Numbered from the stretch's first letter, positions 7,842-16,381 are shown. The stretch: DNA of 36,447 nucleotides from an uncultured Muribaculaceae bacterium (GCA_910585755.1 CAJUFH010000026.1:1-36447); one strand, 5' to 3'. Numbers and translations: made by a program. Notes: a model not told the origin generated them from the letters alone.

Positions 7842-8246
7842 ATGGATATAGCGAAGCCACATATAATCAACCTGCCGAAATACCTCGACCAGCGGGGCAA
7901 CCTCTCGTTTATCGAGGAGTTCAAGCAGATTCCGTTCAAAATCGAGCGGGCCTACTGGATTTACGATGTGCCGGGAGGCGAACACCGCGGCGGCCACGCC
8001 TATCGCGAGAACGAGGAATTCATAGTAGCTCTTTCGGGGAGTTTCGATGTCGAGGTCGACGACGGCCGCGAAAAACGTTGTTTTTCGTTAAAGAGATCAT
8101 ATTACGGTCTTTACGTTCCGAAAGGTGTCTGGCGCGAGATGACCGATTTCTCGACCAACTCCCTGGCGCTGGTGCTCGCGTCAACCCCCTATACACCGGA
8201 AGACTACATCCGGGATTACGATGAATTTAAGAGGTATAAGCGATGA
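7842..8246 (+). CDS. WxcM/FdtA-like cupin protein (first of pair)
   Basis: 134 residues from ATG at 7842. A longer frame opens at 7794, but that start lies upstream of the promoter -7 box. It is a small single-domain cupin of the WxcM-like family, whose characterised members FdtA/QdtA are dTDP-4-keto-6-deoxyglucose 3,4-ketoisomerases. The signature region reads RGGHAYR: one active-site-type His is present (His52), while the second position of the HxH pair is Tyr54. It overlaps the next gene by four bases (ATGA), so the two are translationally coupled and the proteins may form a heteromer. No nucleotide-sugar genes lie nearby, so the substrate is unknown. Family assignment is good; activity as an isomerase is doubtful. 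Confidence 0.75.
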   Translation: MDIAKPHIINLPKYLDQRGNLSFIEEFKQIPFKIERAYWIYDVPGGEHRGGHAYRENEEFIVALSGSFDVEVDDGREKRCFSLKRSYYGLYVPKGVWREMTDFSTNSLALVLASTPYTPEDYIRDYDEFKRYKR

Positions 8247-8677
8247 AAGACACGCCTACGGTATTCGACTGCTCGCTGATTGGGTTGCCGCGCGTTGAGG
8301 ACCGCGCGGGGAATATCACTCCGATCCATCCCTTTGTCAACGTGCCGTTCGACATCAAGCGGGTGTTCTATTCCTTCGACATCCCCGGAGGCGAGGCCCG
8401 GGGGGCGCACGCCCATAAGTCGTGCCACCAGCTCCTGGTGGCCGCCAGCGGGAGTTTCGAGGTAGTGCTGGACGACGGGACCAACACCCGTACGCTCCTT
8501 CTGAACAGGCCGTTCTACGGGCTTCACATTCCTCCCGGCATATGGGCGTCGGAGCAGAGCTTCTCTTCCGGCTCGATATGCCTGGTGCTCGCTTCCGAGG
8601 GTTTCTCGGAAGAGGACTATATCCGCGACTACGCTGAGTTCCGGGCCTTCCGGGGAGTTTCTGCCCCGGAGGCGTAA
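8243..8677 (+). CDS. WxcM/FdtA-like sugar 3,4-ketoisomerase (second of pair)
   Basis: 144 residues, starting within the stop codon of the previous gene (ATGA at 8243-8246). It is a single cupin domain carrying RGAHAHK with His56 and His58, the signature seen in dTDP-sugar 3,4-ketoisomerases FdtA/QdtA. It also shares the C-terminal SEEDYIRDYAEF motif with its neighbour's TPEDYIRDYDEF, so the two are diverged duplicates. The likely role is isomerisation of a nucleotide-linked keto-sugar for surface polysaccharide or glycoprotein glycans, but no transaminase, dehydratase or glycosyltransferase is adjacent to identify the pathway. Confidence 0.77.
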   Translation: MKDTPTVFDCSLIGLPRVEDRAGNITPIHPFVNVPFDIKRVFYSFDIPGGEARGAHAHKSCHQLLVAASGSFEVVLDDGTNTRTLLLNRPFYGLHIPPGIWASEQSFSSGSICLVLASEGFSEEDYIRDYAEFRAFRGVSAPEA

Positions 8678-8993
8678 CCCGGAGGCGCAAGTCTTTGAAA
8701 AAGACGGGTTGCGGCCGGACGGTGTGCCGGTAAAAACGAAAACAAGACCGAAATCGAGAACCCGGATACGCGGCAAGAACAAAAACAGCCTCCGAACAGT
8801 CAAGTCATCAACGGCTTGGGGAAAACTTGCGTACCCGGCCAAAGGATTTCAAGAATACCTGCGGCGAAGCGTGTCCGCCGCTACTGGAGGAGAGAGCTAC
8901 AGTCGTGTTTCCGACTTATGCATGGCTGGCACCCGTCCGGCCGCATTAGGAACGCCGTGCCGCAAACGGGTCGCGGCGGTTCCGACTCGTCGG
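8678..8993. other. Intergenic stretch between convergent genes
   Basis: 316 bp without a credible gene. A plus-strand open frame (8709-9041) is basic, low in complexity and runs into the opposite gene, so I reject it. The only structure recognised is the small hairpin at its right end (8982-9002). Confidence 0.4.
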
Positions 8994-9002
8994 TTATTTT
9001 TT
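8982..9002 (+). terminator. Possible terminator for the WxcM-like operon
   Basis: CCGA-CTCG-TCGG is a 4-bp stem followed by TTATTTTTT on the plus strand. The U tract is good but the stem is short and the site is 300 bp past the last stop codon. It overlaps the stop codon of the convergent gene. Confidence 0.35.
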
Positions 9003-9887
9003 GCCCAGGCGGTTGACCTCGTCGAAAATATCCTGGAGTGACGCGGGGATGACGATTTTGTAGCCGGAAATCTCCTTCACCTGCCGCTGGATATGCTCGG
9101 CGCGTCTCGCTTCGAGAAGGCGTCGCTCTTCTCCGAAGCGCTTTACAGCCTCGGCGTATTCGGTCTTCGCTTTGACAGCGGACTCCGTCACGGCCCGCTG
9201 GCAGTCGAATTTCATTGAGTTGAGCCGAGCCTGCGCCTCGCGGTACTGCTTTTGGAGGGAGAAATATGTCTCTTCGACAAGTTCGTCGCTGACGGTCGGC
9301 TCGAAGGTGTAGATGAGGGTGTCCCGGCCGTCGCCACTGACCTCGCGTGGTCGCTGGATATGGTCGGTAAGGTTCTTCCTGGCGTTGGCGAAGCTCCCGT
9401 CTGGATGTATGGCCTCCCCGATTACCGCGGCCACGGTCTCCGTCTCGTAATAGCGGTTGCGTTCGTCGAGGGTAAGGGAAGCGTAATACTCGTCCTCGGT
9501 CAGAATGTGACCCATTTCCGGCGCTTTCGACAGCTCGATGCCGGATTCCTTCGCCCACTCTTCGAGCGAGAGGTCCTCAGCCTCTTTCAGAAGGCGTTCT
9601 TTCGCCTTGATTGCTTCACGAAGCCAAGCAATCAGCGACTTGGCTTTGGCGGTCGCGCGCAGCTTTCCGGCAACGGCCTCGATGTCGGCCGCCGTGGCTC
9701 CGTGTTCGAGAATGTTGGTCGTCTCGCTACCGATCAGCGATACCCTCGTCGAGTAGAACACGAGGTTGTCGAGCGAGGCCTCGATTCCGCGCACCATCTC
9801 CTTGGCCATGTTGGCTACATGGTTGGCGGAGGTCGAGGTCAGCCCTTGGCCGTCTTGTGAGAAAAATATAAGGTCTTTCTTGTTCAT
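8994..9887 (-). CDS. Helical protein of unknown function
   Basis: 297 residues from ATG at 9887. I do not recognise the family. It has no signal peptide or membrane segment. It is strongly helical and charged: residues about 60-115 and 205-270 are rich in A, E, K and R with heptad-like spacing, suggesting coiled coils, around a more mixed middle region (about 120-200). It opens with SQDGQGLTSTSANHVANMAKE and reads like a conserved cytoplasmic protein. It lies 90 bp downstream of the AraC-type regulator on the same strand, with a terminator-like hairpin between, so it is probably a separate unit. Coding is supported by length and codon use similar to neighbours; function is not inferred. Confidence 0.6.
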   Translation of the reverse strand: MNKKDLIFFSQDGQGLTSTSANHVANMAKEMVRGIEASLDNLVFYSTRVSLIGSETTNILEHGATAADIEAVAGKLRATAKAKSLIAWLREAIKAKERLLKEAEDLSLEEWAKESGIELSKAPEMGHILTEDEYYASLTLDERNRYYETETVAAVIGEAIHPDGSFANARKNLTDHIQRPREVSGDGRDTLIYTFEPTVSDELVEETYFSLQKQYREAQARLNSMKFDCQRAVTESAVKAKTEYAEAVKRFGEERRLLEARRAEHIQRQVKEISGYKIVIPASLQDIFDEVNRLGKK

Positions 9888-9957
9888 GGTTCCTTGGTAT
9901 GTGGTTTGGGAGTGGTGGATGCGGTATTAACCCGGTTCCCCCTGATTAAACAAATGC

Positions 9958-9997
9958 CAGACAAAAAAGATTTGCGGCTATTCTTTTTTATTGTCTG
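9958..9997 (-). terminator. Hairpin overlapping the 3' end of the propeller-AraC gene
   Basis: CAGACAAAAAAGA (9958-9970) pairs with TCTTTTTTATTGTCTG (9982-9997) with a three-base bulge. It spans the stop codon of the minus-strand regulator at 9978-9980 and separates it from the next gene. Confidence 0.5.
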
Positions 9998-12257
9998 TCT
10001 GGCGGACGGAAGATGGCGCGTAGCCCCGTTTGGTTTTGAACACGCGCTGGAAGTACTGGGGGTCGGAGTAGCCGCACATGGCGGCGATTTCGGCGACAGG
10101 GAGTTCGGACCGGTCGCGCAGAAGCTGCTCGGCCCGTTGCAGACGCGCCTCGATCAGAAGCTGCGCCGCGGAGACTCCGAGCTGCGACCTCAAATGGCGG
10201 TTCAGCGTCGAACGGCTTGCGGCGGCGGCCGCGGCCATATCGTCGATATTCGCTTCGGAATTGTCGATATTATCCTCTATATATCGGCGCACGCGGTTAA
10301 GGAAGGGACTCTCCTCGGGCTGCGGCGTCTCCTGGGCCGGCGTAGGCTCGGATTGCTCAGTCTCGTTGTCTGCCGGGGTAATGCCGGCTTCCCGGCTCCG
10401 TATGAGAGCCATGTACTTGTCGAGCAGTTCGCGGCGCTGCCGTTTCATCCGCCGAACATAAAGATAAGTGTAGACGGCTCCTCCCGCGGCTCCGAGGAAT
10501 AGGAGGATGAACAGCGCCGTAGCCCACCAGGTCTCATACCAATAGGGAGCGACCGAGATTGAGAGCTGCCGGTTGTTGTCAACCCAACGTCCGTAACGGT
10601 CGGTCGACTGGACTTCGAGGACATGGTCGCCGGGAGAGAGATTGAACAGGGTGACGCTACGGGTGCGGTCGGCGGTTGTCCAAGGGGAGCCGTCAACCCT
10701 CGTGCGGTACAGGATTCCGCTGTTGTCGATGAAGTCGAGCGCGGCGAATCCGATAGTCGCGTTGCGTTGGTCGGCCTGGAGCTCGAGCGATGGCAGCGGC
10801 GCGAGACAGAACTCCCCGGTTCCTCCGTTTACCGCCAGGGTCGTGAACACTATCGGGGGCACGAAGCCGCGGGTGTAAAGATTATGGGGCGTGGCGACAA
10901 ACGCTCCCTCTTCGGCCCCGAACAGCCAGGAGCCGTCGGGAAGGCACAGGGGAGTAGTTTCTGCGAACAGGCAGGAGTCGGACCAGAAAGTCTTCCCGAA
11001 ATTGACCGTATGGCGGGTTTCGGGGTTGAAAGCCATAACGTTCTCGGTTCCGACAATCATCAGAAGGGTGTCGGAGTCGAGCGTCATCGCCTTGCATATG
11101 TCGCTTGTGAGGGTAGAGTTTCTGCGGTTGAAATGGGTGAACGCCGGACGCTCGGAGAAAAGCTCTTCCTCGCTGACCATATCAACGCCTGATGTTTCCG
11201 TGGCAATAAAGATGTTCCCTTTCGAGTCGCGGGCGAGGGCCATTGTGGCGTCGCTCGCCAGGCTTTCGGGGTCGCTTCCGTCACGGCGTATTTGCCGGAG
11301 CTTGGTGTTCATACGGTTATCCAGGTCTATCTGCCCGATGAGCAGACCTTCCGTGGTAGCCGCGATGATTCGGTCGGAGGGGGTTATCAGTAGCTGCCGT
11401 ACCTTGTATCCGCCGAGGGTGGGGGAGACGGCGGGGTGTTCCTCCTCCGGGTTGGGAACGCACTTGATTCCGTTGCCGAACGTCGCGAGCCAGAGCCGGC
11501 CGCGGCTGTCCTCCCGTATGTCGTAGACGGCATCCGGGGAGAGTGCCGGCTTGCCGAGTTTTATCAGCGCTCCCGGCTTGCAACCCACCCAAATGTCTCC
11601 AGCGCGGGTCTGATACAGGACGTACGGAGTTGTATCGAGCTTTATGGTTTCCGGGACGGAGTCGCCGGGGTGGAAAATCTTTATAGAGCGGTCTGCGCGG
11701 CATCCGACACACAGCCTGCCGTCGCGGTCGAGAAGGAAGGAGCGCGGATGCGCGCCCTCCGTGCCTCCGAGGATGCGGGCCGGATGATGTCTGTCGAAAT
11801 TTTTGTATAGGCCGGTTACATCCGCTGTCCATATGTTACCCTGCGAGTCGGTAAGTCCTTCCCAGTTCTGCCCCATCAGCGGCGCGAGCGAGTCTCTTCG
11901 GGCTTGGGAAATATTTTTGAAGGAGTATGAGTCAAGAGAGAACTCGTAAATTCCGTCATCAGTGCGGCAGAATATGCTATGTTCGGGCGAGAGGAGTATG
12001 TCGCGGATACGGTCGGTGTTGACCGGGGAGTGGTCGCCGGGGCGGATTTTGACCCAGTGGAAGTCATAGCCGTCGTAGCAGTTCAGGCCGTTCCATGTCG
12101 CAAACCATAAAAGTCCGTCCTCGTCTTGCACGCCCCCGCCGATGCGCGGGCTTGAAAGGCCGCGGGTATGGTCGTAGCGTTCCGTCGTCCTCCCGGAGCA
12201 AGGGAGGGCGGTCAGCATAATGGCTGCGAAAACCGCGAGGCGCAGGAATATCTTCAT
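9978..12257 (-). CDS. Membrane-spanning propeller sensor fused directly to an AraC-type DNA-binding domain
   Basis: 759 residues from ATG at 12257. Order: signal/anchor segment (1-20); two-component-regulator propeller repeats with LWFATWNGL, IWTADVTGL, IWVGCKPGAL and LWLATFGNGI type blades (about 25-470); a Y_Y_Y-like Ig domain (about 480-570, ending NLSPGDHVLEVQSTDRYG); one membrane helix (577-602); a short acidic Pro/Glu-rich linker (about 625-650); and an AraC HTH pair (about 652-745, with IAAMCGYSDPQYFQRVFK as the second helix-turn-helix). There is no histidine kinase, HATPase or receiver. It looks like an HTCS with the phosphorelay core removed. It is divergent from the GH95 gene, and two 14-bp direct repeats lie between them, so it most likely activates that gene on sensing a fucose-containing oligosaccharide (inference). 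Confidence 0.85.
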   Translation of the reverse strand: MKIFLRLAVFAAIMLTALPCSGRTTERYDHTRGLSSPRIGGGVQDEDGLLWFATWNGLNCYDGYDFHWVKIRPGDHSPVNTDRIRDILLSPEHSIFCRTDDGIYEFSLDSYSFKNISQARRDSLAPLMGQNWEGLTDSQGNIWTADVTGLYKNFDRHHPARILGGTEGAHPRSFLLDRDGRLCVGCRADRSIKIFHPGDSVPETIKLDTTPYVLYQTRAGDIWVGCKPGALIKLGKPALSPDAVYDIREDSRGRLWLATFGNGIKCVPNPEEEHPAVSPTLGGYKVRQLLITPSDRIIAATTEGLLIGQIDLDNRMNTKLRQIRRDGSDPESLASDATMALARDSKGNIFIATETSGVDMVSEEELFSERPAFTHFNRRNSTLTSDICKAMTLDSDTLLMIVGTENVMAFNPETRHTVNFGKTFWSDSCLFAETTPLCLPDGSWLFGAEEGAFVATPHNLYTRGFVPPIVFTTLAVNGGTGEFCLAPLPSLELQADQRNATIGFAALDFIDNSGILYRTRVDGSPWTTADRTRSVTLFNLSPGDHVLEVQSTDRYGRWVDNNRQLSISVAPYWYETWWATALFILLFLGAAGGAVYTYLYVRRMKRQRRELLDKYMALIRSREAGITPADNETEQSEPTPAQETPQPEESPFLNRVRRYIEDNIDNSEANIDDMAAAAAASRSTLNRHLRSQLGVSAAQLLIEARLQRAEQLLRDRSELPVAEIAAMCGYSDPQYFQRVFKTKRGYAPSSVRQTDNKKE

Positions 12258-12281
12258 CGGCAGATAATCTCAAATTCCGTT

Positions 12282-12289
12282 CAAAATTA
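12282..12289 (-). promoter_or_regulatory. -7 box of the propeller-AraC gene
   Basis: The minus strand reads TAATTTTG, matching TAnnTTTG. The start codon is at 12257, giving a leader of about 18 nt. No clear -33 element is visible. Confidence 0.45.
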
Positions 12290-12317
12290 GGTGAAAAATT
12301 GGTAATTACCGAATGTT

Positions 12318-12352
12318 TGACCCGATTTTCCGGCTCAATGACCCGATTTTCC
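12318..12352. promoter_or_regulatory. Paired 14-bp direct repeats, candidate AraC-type operator
   Basis: TGACCCGATTTTCC occurs exactly at 12318-12331 and 12339-12352. The 21-bp period is two helical turns, the usual geometry for an AraC-family dimer. The second copy ends 24 bp before the GH95 -7 box (12376-12383), which has no good -33 element, as expected for an activator-dependent promoter. Confidence 0.65.
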
Positions 12353-12375
12353 CCGCCCGAAGAGAGGCTTGCTGT

Positions 12376-12383
12376 TAACTTTG
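12376..12383 (+). promoter_or_regulatory. -7 box of the GH95 gene
   Basis: TAACTTTG matches TAnnTTTG. Transcription would begin near 12390, about 35 nt before the ATG at 12425. The place of the -33 element is occupied by C-rich sequence next to the direct repeats. Confidence 0.55.
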
Positions 12384-12424
12384 CGGCAAAAATCAATCAT
12401 TAACCCTAACCTCATACAGACACC

Positions 12425-15400
12425 ATGAGAAAAACTCTGTTTGCCACATTGGCGGCGATGAGCGCGCTTTCGGCCCTCGGCGCGGAGCCGACGGTAGCGG
12501 CCCATTGGGAATTTACTACCGGCTACGACGCCGAGAGCAGCGGCTCGACCGTAACTTACACCCCGAACGAAGAGGGGTGGTCAGCATCCTCCAATGAACG
12601 ATGGTCGACTAAGCAGCCCTACTTCCTTCCCAACAGTTGCGCCCTTGCCAGGGAGGATTGCAAAATAACAGTCCATACAAGCGACGGAAAATGGCAGCTC
12701 ACTTCCAGCGGTTCGACCCCAAGCTACCTGCTGCGTCTGAATACCGCCTCGACAACCAATTTCACTCCCAAGGCGGATTACACCGACGGTTCGAAGCACG
12801 ACCAGTTCTTCGAGGTCGCGATGCCCACAACCTCCCTCTCAAACGTCAAGCTGAACTTCGCCATCGGCGACGGCTCCAGCTCTTCGACGAAATTCGGGGT
12901 CGTTTACTCCGTTGACGGCGGCAATACCTGGACTGTACTCAACGACTATACGGCGGGCAGCCACTGGAATACTTACAACGACGCTACCTACGACCTCAAG
13001 GCCGACAACAAGGAGAGCCTGATCGTGCGTATGCTGATTCAGTCGGCGACTAAAACCAGCAACTACAACCTGAAATATCTCAACATCCTGGCGGATGACT
13101 TCCAGGCTCCGGCGCTTGTCAGCGTTATTCCAGCGGACGGGGAGACCGATGTCGTCCCGACAGGCAAGATAACGATGAACTTCAACGAGAGCGTAGCCGC
13201 GGCTGATGGCGTTGTCGGTACTCTGACTAACAATGCCAACAAAAAGTCGCAGAGCCTCAAGCCGGTTGTCAGCAATGCCAAGGTGACCTTCGCTTTCGAG
13301 GAACTCGACCTGTCTACTTCCTATACCTTCAAGGTGCCCGCCAATTCGTTCTCCGACCTCGCCGGGAACGTGTGCGCCGAGGAATATTCCGTGACATTCA
13401 CGACTTCCGACAAGCGCCCCGTGCCCCCTCCGGTACTTGACAGCAAGAACCGCCTGTGGTACAACCGTCCGGCCTCCTATTGGGAGGAGTCGCTTCCCCT
13501 CGGCAACGGCCGCCTCGGAGCGATGGTCAGCGGCAGCGTCGCGAAAGACACCATCCAGCTCAACGAGGACACGTTCTGGGGCCAGTCGCCCAACCAGAAC
13601 CATAACCCCAACGCGAAGAACGTGCTGGCGCAGGTCCGCGACCTGATTTTCAAGAAGAACTACACCGAGGCGCAGAAGCTGGCAATCCCCAACTTCCAGT
13701 CCACGGCGTCGCACGGCGCCCAATACCAGGCTGCCGGATGCGTACTCCTTGGCTTCCCCGGCCACCGCTACAACGATGAAGAGCCTGGCGCTACCGCCGA
13801 CTCCCGCGACGTCCAGGCATATGTCCGCGACCTCGATCTGGGGAGGGCTGTCGCGACTACCTCCTATGTGGCCAACGGTGTCACATATACCCGCGAGGTG
13901 TTCACATCTTTCGCTGACAATGTGACCGTTATCCGCCTGGAGGCTTCTGAGCCGGGCAAGCTGGATTTCAACATCTGCTACGCCGCCCCGATCAAGACCA
14001 ATATGGAGAAACTCGGCGTTAACGAGATTACAGCCGACGGCATGATCAAGGCGTCTCTGGTTCCCGGCCGCGAACAGTCGGAGTCTGTCGACAACAAGCT
14101 CAACTGTTTCACATTCATAAAGGTGATAAACGAAGGTGGAACACAGACGAACTCCGGGCACCAGAGCATTTTGCAGCAGGGACTGGTCGCTTCCAACACC
14201 TCCGCGCCGACTATCGAAGTCAGCGACGCGACAAGCGCTACCATCATCATCTCCTCGGCCACAAACTTTGAAAACTACAACGACATCAGCGGCGACGCCG
14301 AGGCCAAGGCCCTGGCATATATGACCGACTATCTCGCCAAGGACAAGGACTACGCCTCAACTCTTGCCGACCATGTCGGAAAATACAGCGAACAGTTCAA
14401 CCGCGTAAGCCTCCACCTCGGAGAAAACGCCGTTAAAGAGAAGAAAGACACCGAGACCCGCATCAAGGAATATAGTAAGGAGGGGAACGATCCCGGCCTC
14501 GTCGCGAACTATTTCCAGTTCGGACGCTACCTGCTGATCAGCTCCTCGCAGCCCGGCACACAGCCCGCCAACCTCCAGGGCATTTGGAATCCCAACGCCC
14601 GCCAGTATCCCGCGTGGGACTCGAAATATACCTCCAACATCAACGTCGAGATGAACTACTGGGCCGCCGAGGTCGCAAACCTTACGGAATGTCACGAGCC
14701 GTTTGTCGAGATGGTTAAGGATGTAGCCCAGACCGGCGCCGTTACCGCCCGGGAGATGTACGGCGCCCGCGGATGGGTGCTCCACCATAACACCGACCTC
14801 TGGCGCGTGACCGGGGCAGTCGACAACGGCTCCGTCGGAATCTGGCCTACCTGCAACGCCTGGTTCTGCTCCCACCTTTGGGAAAAATACCTCTTCTCAG
14901 GCGACAAGGAGTATCTCGCCGAGGTATATCCCGTGATGAAGGGGTGCTCCGAATTTTTCCAGGATTTCCTGGTGAAAGACCCGAATACAGGCTATATGGT
15001 AGTCTGCCCATCGAACTCCCCAGAAAACCATCCCGGAAAATGGAAGTACACGACAAGCGAGGGTAAGGAGATGAATGTCGCTCTCTTCGGGGGCGTGGCT
15101 ATGGATAACCAGATGGTCTACGACGTTCTGAAAAATACCGCCGAAGCCGCCCGGGTTCTCGGCAAGGACGCCTCCTTCGCCGCCGATCTGGACGCGTTGA
15201 AAGCTAAAATCACCCCCTACAAGATAGGCCGCTACGGCCAGGTGCAGGAATGGCAGGAGGACTGGGACCGCGAATCAACTTCTCACCGCCACCTTTCCCA
15301 CCTCTGGGGCGCTTACCCCGGTAACCAGGTTTCTCCGTATGAGAATCCGACACTGTTCCAGGGGGTTCATAAGTCGCTTGTCGGCCGCGGCGATGCCGCC

Positions 15401-16132
15401 CGCGGATGGTCGATGGGTTGGAAGGTCTGCGAATGGGCCCGCATGCTCGACGGCGACCATGCACTGTCGATTATCAAGAACCAGCTCCGCCTCGTACATC
15501 CTGACATTACAATGTCGGATCCTAACGGCGGCACCTACGCCAATATGTTTGACGCCCACGCTCCCTTCCAGATTGACGGCAACTTCGGATGCTGCGCCGG
15601 AATAGCAGAGATGCTGTTGCAGTCGCATGCCGGATTCGTCCACCTGCTTCCGGCGCTCCCTTCGGCGTGGTCCGACGGCAAGGTAGAAGGTCTCCGCGCC
15701 CGCGGCGGCTTCGAGATAGTGAAGCTCACTTGGAAAGAAGGCAAGGTAGAAAGTGTAACGGTTAAGTCGACCCTCGGCGGCAACCTGCGCCTCCGCTCCA
15801 ACTCCGTTCTCCGTATGGCCGACGGCTCCCCGCTCTCGACCGCTGAGGGGGTTAACACCAACGCTCTGACACTGCCTTACGGGATGCCTGACCCCATCGT
15901 TGCCGATATGTCGAAGATTCCCGCTACCAACCTTCCTAAGACATACCTCTATGACATTCCTACCGAGGCCGGACAGGAAGTAACCCTTAGCCGCAACACT
16001 TCGTTTATCGAGGAGGTAGCCGCCGAGGAGAATCCGGGCGACGGGGACTGCTACAATGTCCTGGGGCAGAAAGTCAGTAGTGACTACCGCGGATTTGTAA
16101 TACAGAATGGCAAGAAGCGGTTCAACCGCTAA
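12425..16132 (+). CDS. GH95 alpha-L-fucosidase with N-terminal Ig-like modules
   Basis: 1235 residues with a Sec signal peptide (MRKTLFATLAAMSALSALGA). Residues about 25-225 form a beta-sandwich-like module; about 228-325 is an SbsA/Big_5-type Ig domain; the GH95 region starts near 343 (LWYNRPASYWEESLPLGNG). The catalytic pattern known from the bifidobacterial AfcA enzyme can be read: Asn738 and Asn740 in SNINVEMNYW, Glu867 in SNSPENH as general acid, and Asp1051 in FQIDGNFG. HRHLSHL (954-960) is also kept. GH95 enzymes remove alpha-1,2-linked L-fucose (some act on L-galactose) by inversion. The C-terminus NVLGQKVSSDYRGFVIQNGK resembles a degenerate surface-sorting motif common in this group. 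With about 340 extra N-terminal residues it is longer than typical GH95 proteins. It is divergent from, and probably controlled by, the propeller-AraC regulator. Confidence 0.9.
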   Translation: MRKTLFATLAAMSALSALGAEPTVAAHWEFTTGYDAESSGSTVTYTPNEEGWSASSNERWSTKQPYFLPNSCALAREDCKITVHTSDGKWQLTSSGSTPSYLLRLNTASTTNFTPKADYTDGSKHDQFFEVAMPTTSLSNVKLNFAIGDGSSSSTKFGVVYSVDGGNTWTVLNDYTAGSHWNTYNDATYDLKADNKESLIVRMLIQSATKTSNYNLKYLNILADDFQAPALVSVIPADGETDVVPTGKITMNFNESVAAADGVVGTLTNNANKKSQSLKPVVSNAKVTFAFEELDLSTSYTFKVPANSFSDLAGNVCAEEYSVTFTTSDKRPVPPPVLDSKNRLWYNRPASYWEESLPLGNGRLGAMVSGSVAKDTIQLNEDTFWGQSPNQNHNPNAKNVLAQVRDLIFKKNYTEAQKLAIPNFQSTASHGAQYQAAGCVLLGFPGHRYNDEEPGATADSRDVQAYVRDLDLGRAVATTSYVANGVTYTREVFTSFADNVTVIRLEASEPGKLDFNICYAAPIKTNMEKLGVNEITADGMIKASLVPGREQSESVDNKLNCFTFIKVINEGGTQTNSGHQSILQQGLVASNTSAPTIEVSDATSATIIISSATNFENYNDISGDAEAKALAYMTDYLAKDKDYASTLADHVGKYSEQFNRVSLHLGENAVKEKKDTETRIKEYSKEGNDPGLVANYFQFGRYLLISSSQPGTQPANLQGIWNPNARQYPAWDSKYTSNINVEMNYWAAEVANLTECHEPFVEMVKDVAQTGAVTAREMYGARGWVLHHNTDLWRVTGAVDNGSVGIWPTCNAWFCSHLWEKYLFSGDKEYLAEVYPVMKGCSEFFQDFLVKDPNTGYMVVCPSNSPENHPGKWKYTTSEGKEMNVALFGGVAMDNQMVYDVLKNTAEAARVLGKDASFAADLDALKAKITPYKIGRYGQVQEWQEDWDRESTSHRHLSHLWGAYPGNQVSPYENPTLFQGVHKSLVGRGDAARGWSMGWKVCEWARMLDGDHALSIIKNQLRLVHPDITMSDPNGGTYANMFDAHAPFQIDGNFGCCAGIAEMLLQSHAGFVHLLPALPSAWSDGKVEGLRARGGFEIVKLTWKEGKVESVTVKSTLGGNLRLRSNSVLRMADGSPLSTAEGVNTNALTLPYGMPDPIVADMSKIPATNLPKTYLYDIPTEAGQEVTLSRNTSFIEEVAAEENPGDGDCYNVLGQKVSSDYRGFVIQNGKKRFNR

Positions 16133-16150
16133 TCTTCCTTCTGCTACTAT

Positions 16151-16197
16151 AACGAAAGAGGGAGTATCAGAAATTCTGATACTCCCTCTTTCGTTTT
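16151..16197 (+). terminator. Perfect hairpin after the GH95 gene
   Basis: Arms 16151-16172 and 16174-16195 are exact 22-bp complements around one unpaired A, and the plus strand ends in TCGTTTTC. It lies between the convergent GH95 and rubredoxin genes and probably serves both. Confidence 0.8.
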
Positions 16198-16213
16198 CTG
16201 ACGGGAACTGCGG

Positions 16214-16381
16214 TCAGTTTTCGCTAACCGGGGCGAACTGGTCCTTGCCGACACCGCAGATGGGGCATACCCAGTCGTCGGGCAAGTCGGCGAAAGCGGT
16301 TCCGGGTTCGATACCGTTGTCGGGGTCGCCTACGGCGGGATCATATACCCAGTCGCAGACTTCGCATACATATTTGTCCAT
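16214..16381 (-). CDS. Rubredoxin
   Basis: A short gene of 55 codons from ATG at 16381 to TGA at 16214-16216. The protein begins MDKYVCEVCDWVYDP and contains DLPDDWVCPICGVGKDQF. The four iron ligands are Cys6, Cys9, Cys39 and Cys42 in the CxxC...CPxCG pattern, and length and aromatic residues fit a classical one-iron rubredoxin. It carries single electrons, typically to rubrerythrin or other peroxide/oxygen-detoxifying proteins in anaerobes; no partner gene is next to it. It is convergent with the GH95 gene and shares the hairpin at 16151-16197. Confidence 0.93.
   Translation of the reverse strand: MDKYVCEVCDWVYDPAVGDPDNGIEPGTAFADLPDDWVCPICGVGKDQFAPVSEN

Noticed and set aside
8709..9041. 110-codon open frame downstream of the WxcM-like pair
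   Set aside because: Very basic, no motif, and its end overlaps the convergent gene in antisense.
12839..14161. 440-codon antisense open frame in the GH95 gene
   Set aside because: Same shadow effect; the plus strand carries unmistakable GH95 motifs.
12425..16132. Calling the GH95 enzyme an alpha-L-galactosidase
   Set aside because: The HRHLSHL segment is kept as in fucosidases, and nothing visible favours L-galactose; but by eye I cannot exclude it.
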